A stretch of 36,076 nucleotides of DNA, taken from the NCBI GenBank assembly GCA_934658705.1, contig CAKUHP010000017.1, forward strand, positions 1 through 36,076, written 5' to 3'. The notes beneath the pieces are model-generated. The model was not told where the DNA came from and did no database searches. It worked only from the letters and a program-made list of their open reading frames with translations. Each line of letters begins with the position of its first letter. Position 1 is the stretch's first letter. The position numbers and the translations under genes are program-made. Of this stretch, positions 24,545 through 32,929 are shown piece by piece. The DNA comes from an uncultured Collinsella sp. Its GTDB lineage: Bacteria > Actinomycetota > Coriobacteriia > Coriobacteriales > Coriobacteriaceae.

Positions 24545-25270
24545 ATGGACACCGCAACTCGCGACCGCAACATAGCAACTTGGTTGGGCGATGCGCCGCA
24601 GCCGGTACGTGACACCACGAACCAGTTGCTCGAGCGCATCGCCCTTTTGCGTGCCGAGCAGACCATCTACCCGGCACAAGACGATATCCTCAACGCGCTC
24701 GCCTACACGCCGGCGGATCAGGTCAAAGTCGTCATCTTAGGCCAAGACCCCTACCATGGGCCCAACCAGGCCATGGGGCTATCGTTTTCGGTTCCCGTGA
24801 CGCAGGCCAAGCTGCCGCCCAGCCTGCGCAACATTTACAAGGAACTCAACGCCGATCTAGGCTGCCCCATTCCTGCCACGGGTGACCTAACGCCGTGGGC
24901 ACAACAGGGCGTCCTGCTGCTCAACACCACGCTCACGGTGCGCGAGCACGCCGCCAACTCGCACGCCAAGCTGGGCTGGAGCACCCTGACCGACTACATC
25001 ATCGAACGCTGCTGCCAGCTGCCCCAACCCGTGGTCTTTTTGGCCTGGGGTCGTTTTGCCCAGCAAATGGTCGAGGGCAAGCTCGCTGCAACCGGCGCAG
25101 GCGAGGCGACCGGCAAGTTCTGCCTGGCATCCACGCACCCCTCACCGCTTTCGGCCAACCGTGCCACGGCAGAACTCCCCGCTTTTATGGGGTCGCGTCC
25201 CTTCTCGGCAGCCAATCGGCTACTCGAACAGCGCGGCTCGAGCCCCGTCAACTGGACTTGCCTCGGCTAA
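24545..25270 (+). CDS. ung: Uracil-DNA glycosylase, family 1
   Basis: Protein of 241 residues. The water-activating motif GQDPYHG is at 66-72 (catalytic Asp68) and the minor-groove motif HPSPLSA at 198-204 (catalytic His198). Other family marks are PPSLRNIYKEL, WAQQGVLLLNTTLTV (uracil-pocket region), and HAKLGWSTLTD. The enzyme removes uracil from DNA to start base-excision repair. Length is normal. ATG 24545 is preceded by AAGGAG; an in-frame ATG at 24512 has no good site. The gene is monocistronic, with a terminator at 25288-25317. Confidence 0.95.
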   Translation: MDTATRDRNIATWLGDAPQPVRDTTNQLLERIALLRAEQTIYPAQDDILNALAYTPADQVKVVILGQDPYHGPNQAMGLSFSVPVTQAKLPPSLRNIYKELNADLGCPIPATGDLTPWAQQGVLLLNTTLTVREHAANSHAKLGWSTLTDYIIERCCQLPQPVVFLAWGRFAQQMVEGKLAATGAGEATGKFCLASTHPSPLSANRATAELPAFMGSRPFSAANRLLEQRGSSPVNWTCLG

Positions 25271-25287
25271 CAATCGATAGTTCAAAA

Positions 25288-25317
25288 ACGCGCCCGACAG
25301 CTTTCCATCGGGCGCGT
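25288..25317. terminator. Bidirectional terminator between ung and the SDR gene
   Basis: ACGCGCCCGA (25288-25297) and TCGGGCGCGT (25308-25317) form a perfect 10-bp stem; A's precede and CTGTT follows. Convergent genes on both sides suggest dual use. Confidence 0.8.
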
Positions 25318-25320
25318 CTG

Positions 25321-26001
25321 TTACTCGGGCCAAATAAACTGCGTGCGGCCGGCCTCGCCGCCATCGATGAGTAGACTCTGCCCGGTCATAAACCGATTGG
25401 TCACGCCCACAAAGTAGATCCACTCAGCGATCTCTTGTGCCGTAGCCCAGCGCTTAAGCGGCGTGAGCTCCATAATCTGGGCCCACAGGTGCTCGTCTTC
25501 CATCACGCAACGGTTGAGCGGCGTGATGACGCCACCCGGGTCCACACTGTTGGCGATGGCCTGCGGCGCTAGGCGGTTTGCAAGGTTCTTGGTGTAGGCG
25601 ATAACACCGCCCTTGCTGGCGGCATAGGCGGGAAACTCCGATCCCGTATGCCCGCTCGCCGATCCCACATTGACCACGGATCGGATGGCCGGCGCCGACT
25701 TGGCGGCAAGGCCCTCTCCCACAAAGGCATAGCGCTCGGTCACGTTGATGGTACCCGTCAGGTTGGCCGCGATATCGTCGGCCGAATCCTGCGTACCGGC
25801 AACATTCACGATCACCTGGGGCTCCAGGTCGTCCGGAAACGTGTCCGGCTCACGGACGTCCACGACCAGATGGCGGTAGCGCTCGTGCTCAACCGTGGCC
25901 GGCAGCAGATCAAAGCCCACAACCTCGTGGCCCTCGTCCAAAAAGCGCTGCACGCACGCAGCCCCGATACCGCCCGAGGCGCCCGTGATCAATACCTGCA
26001 T
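25321..26001 (-). CDS. Short-chain dehydrogenase/reductase
   Basis: Protein of 226 residues with Rossmann motif TGASGGIG (6-13), NVAG (66-69), a catalytic Ser in NVGSASG and catalytic Tyr126/Lys130 in YAASK. DPGGVITP follows, where PG is the usual cofactor-loop sequence. It is slightly shorter than classical SDRs (about 250), with a compressed region around residues 75-100. The closest style is the 2,3-dihydroxybenzoate or 3-alpha-hydroxysteroid dehydrogenase group (the run TPLNRCVMEDEHLWAQIM is similar to those), but the substrate cannot be set from sequence. It starts 9 bases after the transporter gene and AAGGAG overlaps that stop, so both are cotranscribed under the riboswitch-like leader. 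Confidence 0.87.
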   Translation of the reverse strand: MQVLITGASGGIGAACVQRFLDEGHEVVGFDLLPATVEHERYRHLVVDVREPDTFPDDLEPQVIVNVAGTQDSADDIAANLTGTINVTERYAFVGEGLAAKSAPAIRSVVNVGSASGHTGSEFPAYAASKGGVIAYTKNLANRLAPQAIANSVDPGGVITPLNRCVMEDEHLWAQIMELTPLKRWATAQEIAEWIYFVGVTNRFMTGQSLLIDGGEAGRTQFIWPE

Positions 26002-26010
26002 ATTGGCTCC

Positions 26011-26733
26011 TTAGGCAGCTGCGTGACGCTCGAGATACTCGGCGCCCACGTTCTCGCGCTCCCAGCTACGCACGACCTTGTAGCCCACGGGGCTCAGGAA
26101 GACCTCGCACAGCAGCTCGGCGATAGCGCCGGTCAGCGAGCACATTAGCACCTGCACCCAGGTCCAGCCGAAGAACGTATGGCTCACCACAATGGCGAAG
26201 ACCAGGTTGTCGATAAACTGGCCAATGCCCGTGGACACATAGGAACGGAAGGCAAAGCTCGCAAAATTATTCTTTTTGAGCATACGGCCGAGCGACTGGT
26301 TGAGCGTGGAGTTAACCACGGCAGAAACGAGCATGGCAAGCGACGAGCCAAGCACCACGTACCAGGTGCCACCGATGGTGGCGTTAAGGGCAGTGTTGAC
26401 TTCGATCATGCCGGTGTCGTAGTAAGCACCCCACATGCCGGGCGTGAGCGAGCATGCCCAAAAGCACAGGCTCACGGCCAGGTTGACCAGCAGTGCGAGG
26501 ATAGAGATTTTGATGGATGCCTTGGCGCCAAAGCGCTTGCAGATCATGTCCTGGCACAAAAACGAGACCCAGCTCACTACAAAGCCGCAGTCGAGTGCCA
26601 GATACGGCAGGCTGATAAGCTCTTTGTTGGCCAGCAGGTTCATCATGATAACGCTCACGATAAACAGCGAAACCGTTGCCGCGGGAATGCTCCGCAACAG
26701 GACCTTGTAGTCCTCCATGACCTTCTTGATCAT
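26011..26733 (-). CDS. Queuosine precursor transporter (VUT/YhhQ family)
   Basis: Protein of 240 residues with about six to seven membrane helices. The segment LANKELISLPYLALDCGFVVSWVSFLCQDMICKRFG corresponds to the VUT_1/YhhQ motif region, in which a conserved acidic/polar pair lies in an early helix. TGIGQFIDNLVFAIVV in the C-terminal half is likewise typical of the QPTR family. YhhQ-type proteins import preQ0, preQ1 or related deazapurines for tRNA queuosine modification. The preQ1-like leader at 26749-26789 independently supports this. AAAGGAG precedes the ATG. Confidence 0.87.
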   Translation of the reverse strand: MIKKVMEDYKVLLRSIPAATVSLFIVSVIMMNLLANKELISLPYLALDCGFVVSWVSFLCQDMICKRFGAKASIKISILALLVNLAVSLCFWACSLTPGMWGAYYDTGMIEVNTALNATIGGTWYVVLGSSLAMLVSAVVNSTLNQSLGRMLKKNNFASFAFRSYVSTGIGQFIDNLVFAIVVSHTFFGWTWVQVLMCSLTGAIAELLCEVFLSPVGYKVVRSWERENVGAEYLERHAAA

Positions 26734-26748
26734 TATGTACTCCTTTGG

Positions 26749-26789
26749 TTTTAGGTTTAACGAGCAGGATATCGGACCCGAACTGCTCG
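26749..26789 (-). promoter_or_regulatory. preQ1-I riboswitch-like leader
   Basis: On the minus strand, a 7-bp P1 stem (CGAGCAG pairing CTGCTCG; plus 26783-26789 and 26761-26767) encloses a 15-base loop beginning UUCGGGUCC. An A-rich tail UUAAACCUAAAA follows. Tail CCU can pair with loop GGG, giving the H-type pseudoknot of preQ1-I class RNAs. The Bacillus subtilis queC aptamer, from memory, has UUCUAG in the loop and AAACUAA in the tail, so UAG/CUA corresponds to GGG/CCU here, a covariation. The AAAGGAG ribosome site is just downstream, consistent with translational control. Confidence 0.72.
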
Positions 26790-26853
26790 GCCGCCCCGGT
26801 CTTGAGACGACGGTGGGTATGATAGCCGCTCACACGGCGACAGGCAAGTAAAC

Positions 26854-26883
26854 GGCGCGGCAGCCCCGCAGGGCCACCGCGCC
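26854..26883 (-). terminator. Terminator after prfC
   Basis: GGCGCGG/CCGCGCC outer stem (26877-26883 with 26854-26860) and an inner GCCC/GGGC stem lie just after the prfC stop, with GTTTACTT following on the minus strand. Confidence 0.7.
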
Positions 26884-26889
26884 GATGCG

Positions 26890-28503
<1,614 letters not shown>

Positions 28504-28552
28504 GCGGATCCTTTCTTGCGTTCTATATGCATTACGTCGATGTAACCCGTCT

Positions 28553-28558
28553 ATTGTA
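28553..28558 (-). promoter_or_regulatory. Candidate -10 (TACAAT) of prfC
   Basis: Minus-strand TACAAT about 50 bases before the prfC start; no clear -35. Confidence 0.4.
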
Positions 28559-28650
28559 GCCGCGAAATGCTGCAACAGAGCACCTATCAGGACAAATTCA
28601 TCAGTCGGGGCTTTGGTTGCCGGTCGGCGGCGGCACTCCGCAGCAGTTTG

Positions 28651-28705
28651 TCTTGATCTGTAACATCTAGACGGGTTTTAAGCCTCTTACTGTTACAGAT
28701 CGAGA
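28651..28705. repeat. 55-bp inverted-repeat unit, copy 1 (GATCTGTAACA arms)
   Basis: Fifteen-base arms (28651-28665 and 28691-28705, one mismatch) carrying GATCTGTAACA and TGTTACAGATC enclose a 25-base spacer ending in CCTCTTAC. It is repeated exactly 80 bp downstream. No gene is found in the 28504-28895 gap. Confidence 0.9.
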
Positions 28706-28730
28706 TGAACGAACGGACCTGCCGCCAAAA

Positions 28731-28785
28731 TCTCAATCTGTAACAGTTGGACCCGATTTGACCCTCTTACTGTTACAGATCGAGA
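28731..28785. repeat. 55-bp inverted-repeat unit, copy 2
   Basis: Arms at 28731-28745 and 28771-28785, same arm sequences as copy 1 and the same spacer length (25). Spacer sequences differ except for the CCTCTTAC end. Copy 1 to copy 2 offset is exactly 80 bp. Confidence 0.9.
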
Positions 28786-28834
28786 CAAAAGGTCGCCGGC
28801 AATCCCGATTTTTCCTCTTGCGTAACTGTGCATA

Positions 28835-28868
28835 GTGTATATATACTGTGCTTACCGGTTATATACAC
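28835..28868 (+). promoter_or_regulatory. Promoter/operator of the GntR-ABC operon
   Basis: GTGTATATA (28835-28843) and TATATACAC (28860-28868) are perfect inverted repeats 16 bases apart, 28 bases before the GTG start. The left half is itself nearly palindromic (AGTGTATATATACT). GntR/YtrA-type regulators often bind such GTGTA...TACAC sites in their own promoters, so autoregulation is likely. Confidence 0.65.
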
Positions 28869-28895
28869 GTGTAGCCCATCAGCTAAGGAGCCGCT

Positions 28896-29276
28896 GTGGA
28901 CATCATCCTATCCAATTCGAGTGACAAGCCCATCTACGAGCAGATATCCTCGCAGGTCAAAGCTCAGATACTCTCGGGGACACTCGCCGCGGGGGCCAAA
29001 CTCCCCAGCATCCGCGCGCTCGCAAGCGACCTCGGCGTGAGCGTCATCACCACCAAGCGCGCCTACGCCGACCTAGAGCAGCTCGGCTTTATCTGCACTG
29101 TGCAAGGCAAAGGCTGCTTTGTCGCCGAGGGCAACCAAGAGCTCTTGCGCGAAAACCAGCTCTGCCATGTCGAAGAGCTGCTTGCGCAGGCAGCGACACA
29201 GGCAGAAGCCCTGGGCGTCACGCGCGAGAAGCTGCACGAAATGCTCGACCTTGTTGCCCCCGAAACCATGCAGTAG
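28896..29276 (+). CDS. GntR family transcriptional regulator, YtrA subfamily
   Basis: Protein of 126 residues. A winged helix-turn-helix occupies about 10-78 (KPIYEQISSQVKAQILSGTLAAGAKLPSIRALASDLGVSVITTKRAYADLEQLGFI, then QGKGCFV), followed by a short C-terminal helical region of about 45 residues, the hallmark of the small YtrA subgroup, which lacks a large ligand domain. Such regulators control adjacent ABC transporter genes, often responding to cell-wall-active antibiotics. The start is GTG with AAGGAG upstream. The ABC ATPase follows after 23 bases. Confidence 0.9.
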   Translation: MDIILSNSSDKPIYEQISSQVKAQILSGTLAAGAKLPSIRALASDLGVSVITTKRAYADLEQLGFICTVQGKGCFVAEGNQELLRENQLCHVEELLAQAATQAEALGVTREKLHEMLDLVAPETMQ

Positions 29277-29299
29277 CCATCTGCAAGAAAGGCTATACC

Positions 29300-30181
29300 A
29301 TGCAAAACTTGCTAGAACTCAAAGGTGCCTCACGCCGTGTAAGCGACCGCTTTTCACTGCGCAACGTCACGTTTGCCGTGGAGCCCGGCCAGATTGTTGG
29401 CTTTGTGGGCGCAAACGGCGCCGGCAAGACAACGACCATCCGTGCCGCGCTCGGCCTCATAAAGCTCGATACCGGCGAGGTATATCTGTTTGGACAGCGC
29501 TGCGATGCCAATGCGCCCGATGAACAGCAACGTCGCACGCGCTCTCGCATCGGACTCGTGCTGGACACGTGCCCCTTCCCTACCACGCTCAAGGTGGCCG
29601 AGGTCGAGGCGCTCGTAGGCTCAGCGTACCCCACCTGGAACCATGACACGTTCACCGGCCTCAACGATCGATTTGGCCTCGACCCCAAGGCAAAGGTCAA
29701 AGACCTCTCCCGCGGCATGGGCATGAAGCTGCAGCTCGCGTGTGCGCTCAGCCACAAGGCCGAGCTGCTCATCCTGGACGAAGCCACGGCAGGCCTCGAC
29801 CCCATGGCGCGTGAGGAGTTGCTCGATGAGCTGCTCGCCTTTGTCGCCGACGGGCAGCGCAGCATATTGTTCTCGAGCCACATTACATCCGATCTTGAAC
29901 GTGCCGCCGACCGTATTGTCTGCATCGATAACGGCTCGGTTGCGTTCGACCTGCCGCGCGAGGACATTACCGACCGCGCCGGCATTGCCCACTGCACCCA
30001 GGCGCAAGCTGCCGAGCTGATGGCTTGCGTCGAAGGCGCCCGCGCCACGCATCATGCCTACAGCGTTGACGTGCTGGTCCCCAATCGCCGCGAAGCGCTC
30101 GAGGCCTTTCCCGAGATTCCCTGCGACCGGATTTCCATCGATGACTATCTTCGCCTTACGCTGAAAGGGGCCTCCAAATGA
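29300..30181 (+). CDS. ABC transporter ATP-binding protein
   Basis: Protein of 293 residues. Walker A GANGAGKTT is at 37-45, signature LSRGMGMKLQLA in the middle, Walker B LLILDEATAGLDP and the switch His in SSHIT. The C-terminal 80 residues are variable, as in drug- or peptide-exporting ABC-2 partners (YtrB/BcrA style). It pairs with the permease that overlaps it by 4 bases (ATGA). Part of the YtrA-regulated operon, so it is probably an exporter or sensor complex for a cell-envelope-active compound; that is inference. Confidence 0.92.
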   Translation: MQNLLELKGASRRVSDRFSLRNVTFAVEPGQIVGFVGANGAGKTTTIRAALGLIKLDTGEVYLFGQRCDANAPDEQQRRTRSRIGLVLDTCPFPTTLKVAEVEALVGSAYPTWNHDTFTGLNDRFGLDPKAKVKDLSRGMGMKLQLACALSHKAELLILDEATAGLDPMAREELLDELLAFVADGQRSILFSSHITSDLERAADRIVCIDNGSVAFDLPREDITDRAGIAHCTQAQAAELMACVEGARATHHAYSVDVLVPNRREALEAFPEIPCDRISIDDYLRLTLKGASK

Positions 30182-30876
30182 AACGTGCCTTTATGTCCGA
30201 GACCGCCATCGCGCGCTCGTTTCTCCCGAGCATCGCCGGCGTCGGCCTGTTCATCTTCGTCGTGCTGACCCTTGCCAACGCGACAGACGGCGATTCCGGC
30301 ATGAGCGCCGGCACCTGCGCGGTCAGCGCCATGTCACCCATCATTATCATGAACTCGTTGGCTGGCTACGATAACCAAAACGGTTGGGAGCGCTATCGGG
30401 CAACGCTGCCGTTTTCGCGCAAGGACATCGTCTGCGCACGCTACCTGTGCATTATTGCCTTCTCGGCCGTCATGGCATGCGCGGCTACGCTTCTGAACAT
30501 CCTCGCCCTTCCGTTCTTCGATCACATGGGCATCCCTTCGACAGGCCAGACGATCTTTGAAATCGCGACCGCCTCGGCGGCATCGATGCTCATCTCCCTC
30601 ATGATGGTGTTTTTGACACAGCCGATATTCTTCCGATTTGGCCATATGGAGGCGCTACGCCTTTCCGTTGGCCTGTTTGCCCTGCTTGGCTGCGGCACCA
30701 TGGCAATGCTGAGTTCCTCCAACCCCATCAGCAACTGGCTCATGTCATTTGCCGGGGCAAACCCCGACCCCGCCGTCATCGGATGTCTGTGCGCCGGCAT
30801 AGCCGTCCTTGCGTTCGTGCTATTCATGATCAGCTACACCGTCAGCACCAAGGTCTATCAAGCACGCGACCTGTAG
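30178..30876 (+). CDS. ABC-2 type transporter permease
   Basis: Protein of 232 residues with six hydrophobic segments and the ABC-2 permease pattern YDNQNGWERYRATLPFSRKDIVCARYLC, where the amphipathic cytoplasmic loop contacts the ATPase. It overlaps the upstream ATPase gene by four bases, so translation is coupled. Family members with this length and motif work as homodimers with the partner ATPase. Substrate unknown. Confidence 0.87.
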   Translation: MKRAFMSETAIARSFLPSIAGVGLFIFVVLTLANATDGDSGMSAGTCAVSAMSPIIIMNSLAGYDNQNGWERYRATLPFSRKDIVCARYLCIIAFSAVMACAATLLNILALPFFDHMGIPSTGQTIFEIATASAASMLISLMMVFLTQPIFFRFGHMEALRLSVGLFALLGCGTMAMLSSSNPISNWLMSFAGANPDPAVIGCLCAGIAVLAFVLFMISYTVSTKVYQARDL

Positions 30877-30944
30877 CCATGAGCGGTATCATCGGACGTG
30901 CGCCGTAGATTTGGCGCAGCCGTTCTTGGGGAGGCATTTCACCC

Positions 30945-31820
30945 ATGTCGTGGGTCGCTGCAGCGCTTGGCTCGGCATTCTTTGCCGGCATCACATCTAT
31001 TTTGGCCAAATGCGGCATTAAACATACCGATTCCGATGTCGCGACCGCCATCCGCACCTGCGTGGTGCTCGTATTTGCCTGGGGAATGGCGGGCGTTTCT
31101 GGATCCATCGGAACCATTGGCAGCATCGCGGCCAAGTCTTGGCTGTTCCTCGTCCTCTCGGGACTTGCCACCGGCGTTTCATGGATCTGCTACTTTAAGG
31201 CGCTCAGCATTGGAGACGTCAATAAAGTTGTACCGGTCGACAAGATGAGCACCGTGCTCGCCACGCTCTTCGCTATCGCGCTCTTTGGCGAGACAAGCAG
31301 TCTGGCCGTAAAGCTTGTCGGGACGGCCGTAATCACCCTCGGCACGTTTTTGATGATCGAGAAGAAGCAATCCACTGGCGTGGGTCAGAAGCAAGATCGG
31401 ACTTGGCTCGTCTACGCCGTCGGCGCGGCCGTGTTCGCGGCACTCACATCCATCCTTGCCAAGGTTGGCATCGAAGGAGTCGAATCCAATCTGGCCACGG
31501 CGATCCGCACCTGCGTGGTACTAGCCATGGCATGGGCAATCGTTGCCGCCAAGGGAAAACTGGGGCAGGTAGCGCACGTTGACCGGCGTGAACTAACATT
31601 TCTCGCAGCATCGGGCATTGCGACCGGCGCATCATGGCTGCTGTATTACTACGCCATTGCCGCCGGGCAGGTGAGCATCGTGGTGCAGATCGACAAGCTA
31701 TCGATTGTCGTATCGGTGCTGTTCGCACGCCTTGCCTTCAACGAAAAGCTGTCGCGCCGAAGCGCGGCCGGCCTTTTTCTCATCGTTCTGGGCACTGCTG
31801 CACTCGCAATTTGGAAGTAA
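30945..31820 (+). CDS. EamA/DMT-superfamily transporter (second)
   Basis: Protein of 291 residues built of two clear tandem EamA repeats. GITSILAKCGIKHTDSDVATAIRT in the first repeat is closely echoed by ALTSILAKVGIEGVESNLATAIRT in the second, and LATGVSWICYFKAL by IATGASWLLYYYAI. Ten membrane helices are expected. Such proteins move small metabolites across the inner membrane. GGGGAGG lies about 9 bases before the ATG. It may follow on from the ABC operon (68-base gap). Both copies of the AxAIRT loop are retained, so the repeats are recent or under strong constraint. Confidence 0.88.
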   Translation: MSWVAAALGSAFFAGITSILAKCGIKHTDSDVATAIRTCVVLVFAWGMAGVSGSIGTIGSIAAKSWLFLVLSGLATGVSWICYFKALSIGDVNKVVPVDKMSTVLATLFAIALFGETSSLAVKLVGTAVITLGTFLMIEKKQSTGVGQKQDRTWLVYAVGAAVFAALTSILAKVGIEGVESNLATAIRTCVVLAMAWAIVAAKGKLGQVAHVDRRELTFLAASGIATGASWLLYYYAIAAGQVSIVVQIDKLSIVVSVLFARLAFNEKLSRRSAAGLFLIVLGTAALAIWK

Positions 31821-32105
31821 GGCGCAGCGAACGCGAGCCTCGGCGCACTCGTGGCCACAATCGGTCGCCAGCAAATACGAATATATGACAAATGACATGT
31901 CCCCGGCCCGTACGCAACGTTTTACAATGGAGGCGTCACGGGCCTTGGCCCAATTTCGATCATCCAAGGGGATGTCTTTTTGGTCATTGTTCTTTAGGGA
32001 ACGGTCAATCGCATAGAACCCATGAAAACGGCCGTCCAACGGCCGTGGTTTGTTGTGCCGTTCCGCCCCCGTCATCTGCCAATTTGCACCTGATAGGAAA
32101 GAACA
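31821..32105 (+). other. Intergenic leader region upstream of methyltransferase
   Basis: This 285-base stretch has lower GC than its neighbours and no gene I trust. It holds an imperfect inverted pair (31886-31904, ending in TGTCCCC, and 31968-31990, starting GGGGATGTC), a GGGCC hairpin near 31940-31951, a TACAAT -10-like hexamer at 31923-31928, and an ACGGCCGT hairpin at 32028-32046 followed by GGTTTGTTGT that resembles a terminator. It may be a structured 5' UTR or a decayed repeat copy. Confidence 0.4.
32028..32046 (+). terminator. ACGGCCGT stem-loop before methyltransferase gene
   Basis: Two copies of the self-complementary ACGGCCGT with a CCA loop form an 8-bp stem; GGTTTGTTGT follows, giving a terminator-like or attenuator structure 60 bases before the ATG at 32106. 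Confidence 0.5.
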
Positions 32106-32843
32106 ATGCAATCCCAGGAATCCCAAACCTTCCCAAAAGCCAACAGCTTCGATACGGCACTCGTGCGCTCTAAGATTATGGGGCCCAATCCCCTCAAGCT
32201 CTGCGAGGAGCTCCTTTGCGATGCACGTATCCCCCGCGGCGCTCGCGTCTGCGACCTTGGATCGGGCACCGGCATCACCAGTGCCCTGCTCGCCCGCGAA
32301 TATGGGTTTGACACCTACGCAGTCGACCTGTGGAGCGACCCCGAGGAGAACCGCGCGTTCTTTGCTTCGCTCGGCATTTCGCGCGACACGATTCATCCCG
32401 TTCAGGCAGACGCCTCGCAAGGCTTGCCGTTTGAGTACGACTATTTTGATGCGGTCGTGAGCATCGACTCGTACAACTACTACGGTCGCGACCCGCATTA
32501 TCTGGGCGAACGCTTGCTTCCCTACGTTAAGCGCGGGGGCATGCTTTGCCTGAGCATCCCCGGCATGGTCCGCGACTGCCATGACAATCTGCCGGACTGC
32601 CTGCTCAAATCCTGGACACCCGAGCAGCTCGATTACATGCACGACATAGCCTGGTGGCGTGCGATGATCGAGCCGACCGCCGACGTCGAGATTGTCTCGA
32701 TGCGGCCTATGCTCTGCACCGACGAGGCATGGGAAGACTGGCTCGCTTGTGACAACGAATACGCAGCGGGCGACCGCGCTGCCGTTGAAGCGGGCGCCCT
32801 CGAGTATCTCAACACCATAGCAATCGTGCTGAGGAAGCTCTAA
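32106..32843 (+). CDS. Class I SAM-dependent methyltransferase
   Basis: Protein of 245 residues. SAM motif I VCDLGSGTG is at 48-56, motif II YAVDLWSDPEENRAFF, a motif III-like FDAVVSIDSYNYYGRD, and LPYVKRGGMLCLSIPG. The SIDSYNYYG segment is similar to enzymes of the UbiE/cyclopropane-synthase-like small-molecule methyltransferase group. Substrate is not predictable. AGGAAAG precedes the ATG. It is monocistronic, ending in the terminator at 32849-32886, and has an unusual upstream region. Confidence 0.87.
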   Translation: MQSQESQTFPKANSFDTALVRSKIMGPNPLKLCEELLCDARIPRGARVCDLGSGTGITSALLAREYGFDTYAVDLWSDPEENRAFFASLGISRDTIHPVQADASQGLPFEYDYFDAVVSIDSYNYYGRDPHYLGERLLPYVKRGGMLCLSIPGMVRDCHDNLPDCLLKSWTPEQLDYMHDIAWWRAMIEPTADVEIVSMRPMLCTDEAWEDWLACDNEYAAGDRAAVEAGALEYLNTIAIVLRKL

Positions 32844-32848
32844 ATAAC

Positions 32849-32886
32849 AGCCGCGCGAGGCCGTAGACATACGACCTCGCGCGGCT
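32849..32886. terminator. Bidirectional terminator
   Basis: AGCCGCGCGAGG (32849-32860) pairs with CCTCGCGCGGCT (32875-32886), extended inward by CGT/ACG; TCTTTC follows. It separates the convergent methyltransferase and CLC genes. Confidence 0.85.
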
Positions 32887-32929
32887 TCTTTCAAAACGGG
32901 TTATGAATCAGCCTCAAACGGGCGGCCCG

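Noticed and set aside
31821..32105. T-box, SAM or TPP riboswitch in the methyltransferase leader
   Set aside because: None of the hallmark conserved words of these classes is present.
31698..32894. Minus-strand frame through 31821-32105 that could have coded a short protein
   Set aside because: No start with a ribosome site, mixed codon use, and it runs antisense through the methyltransferase and EamA genes.
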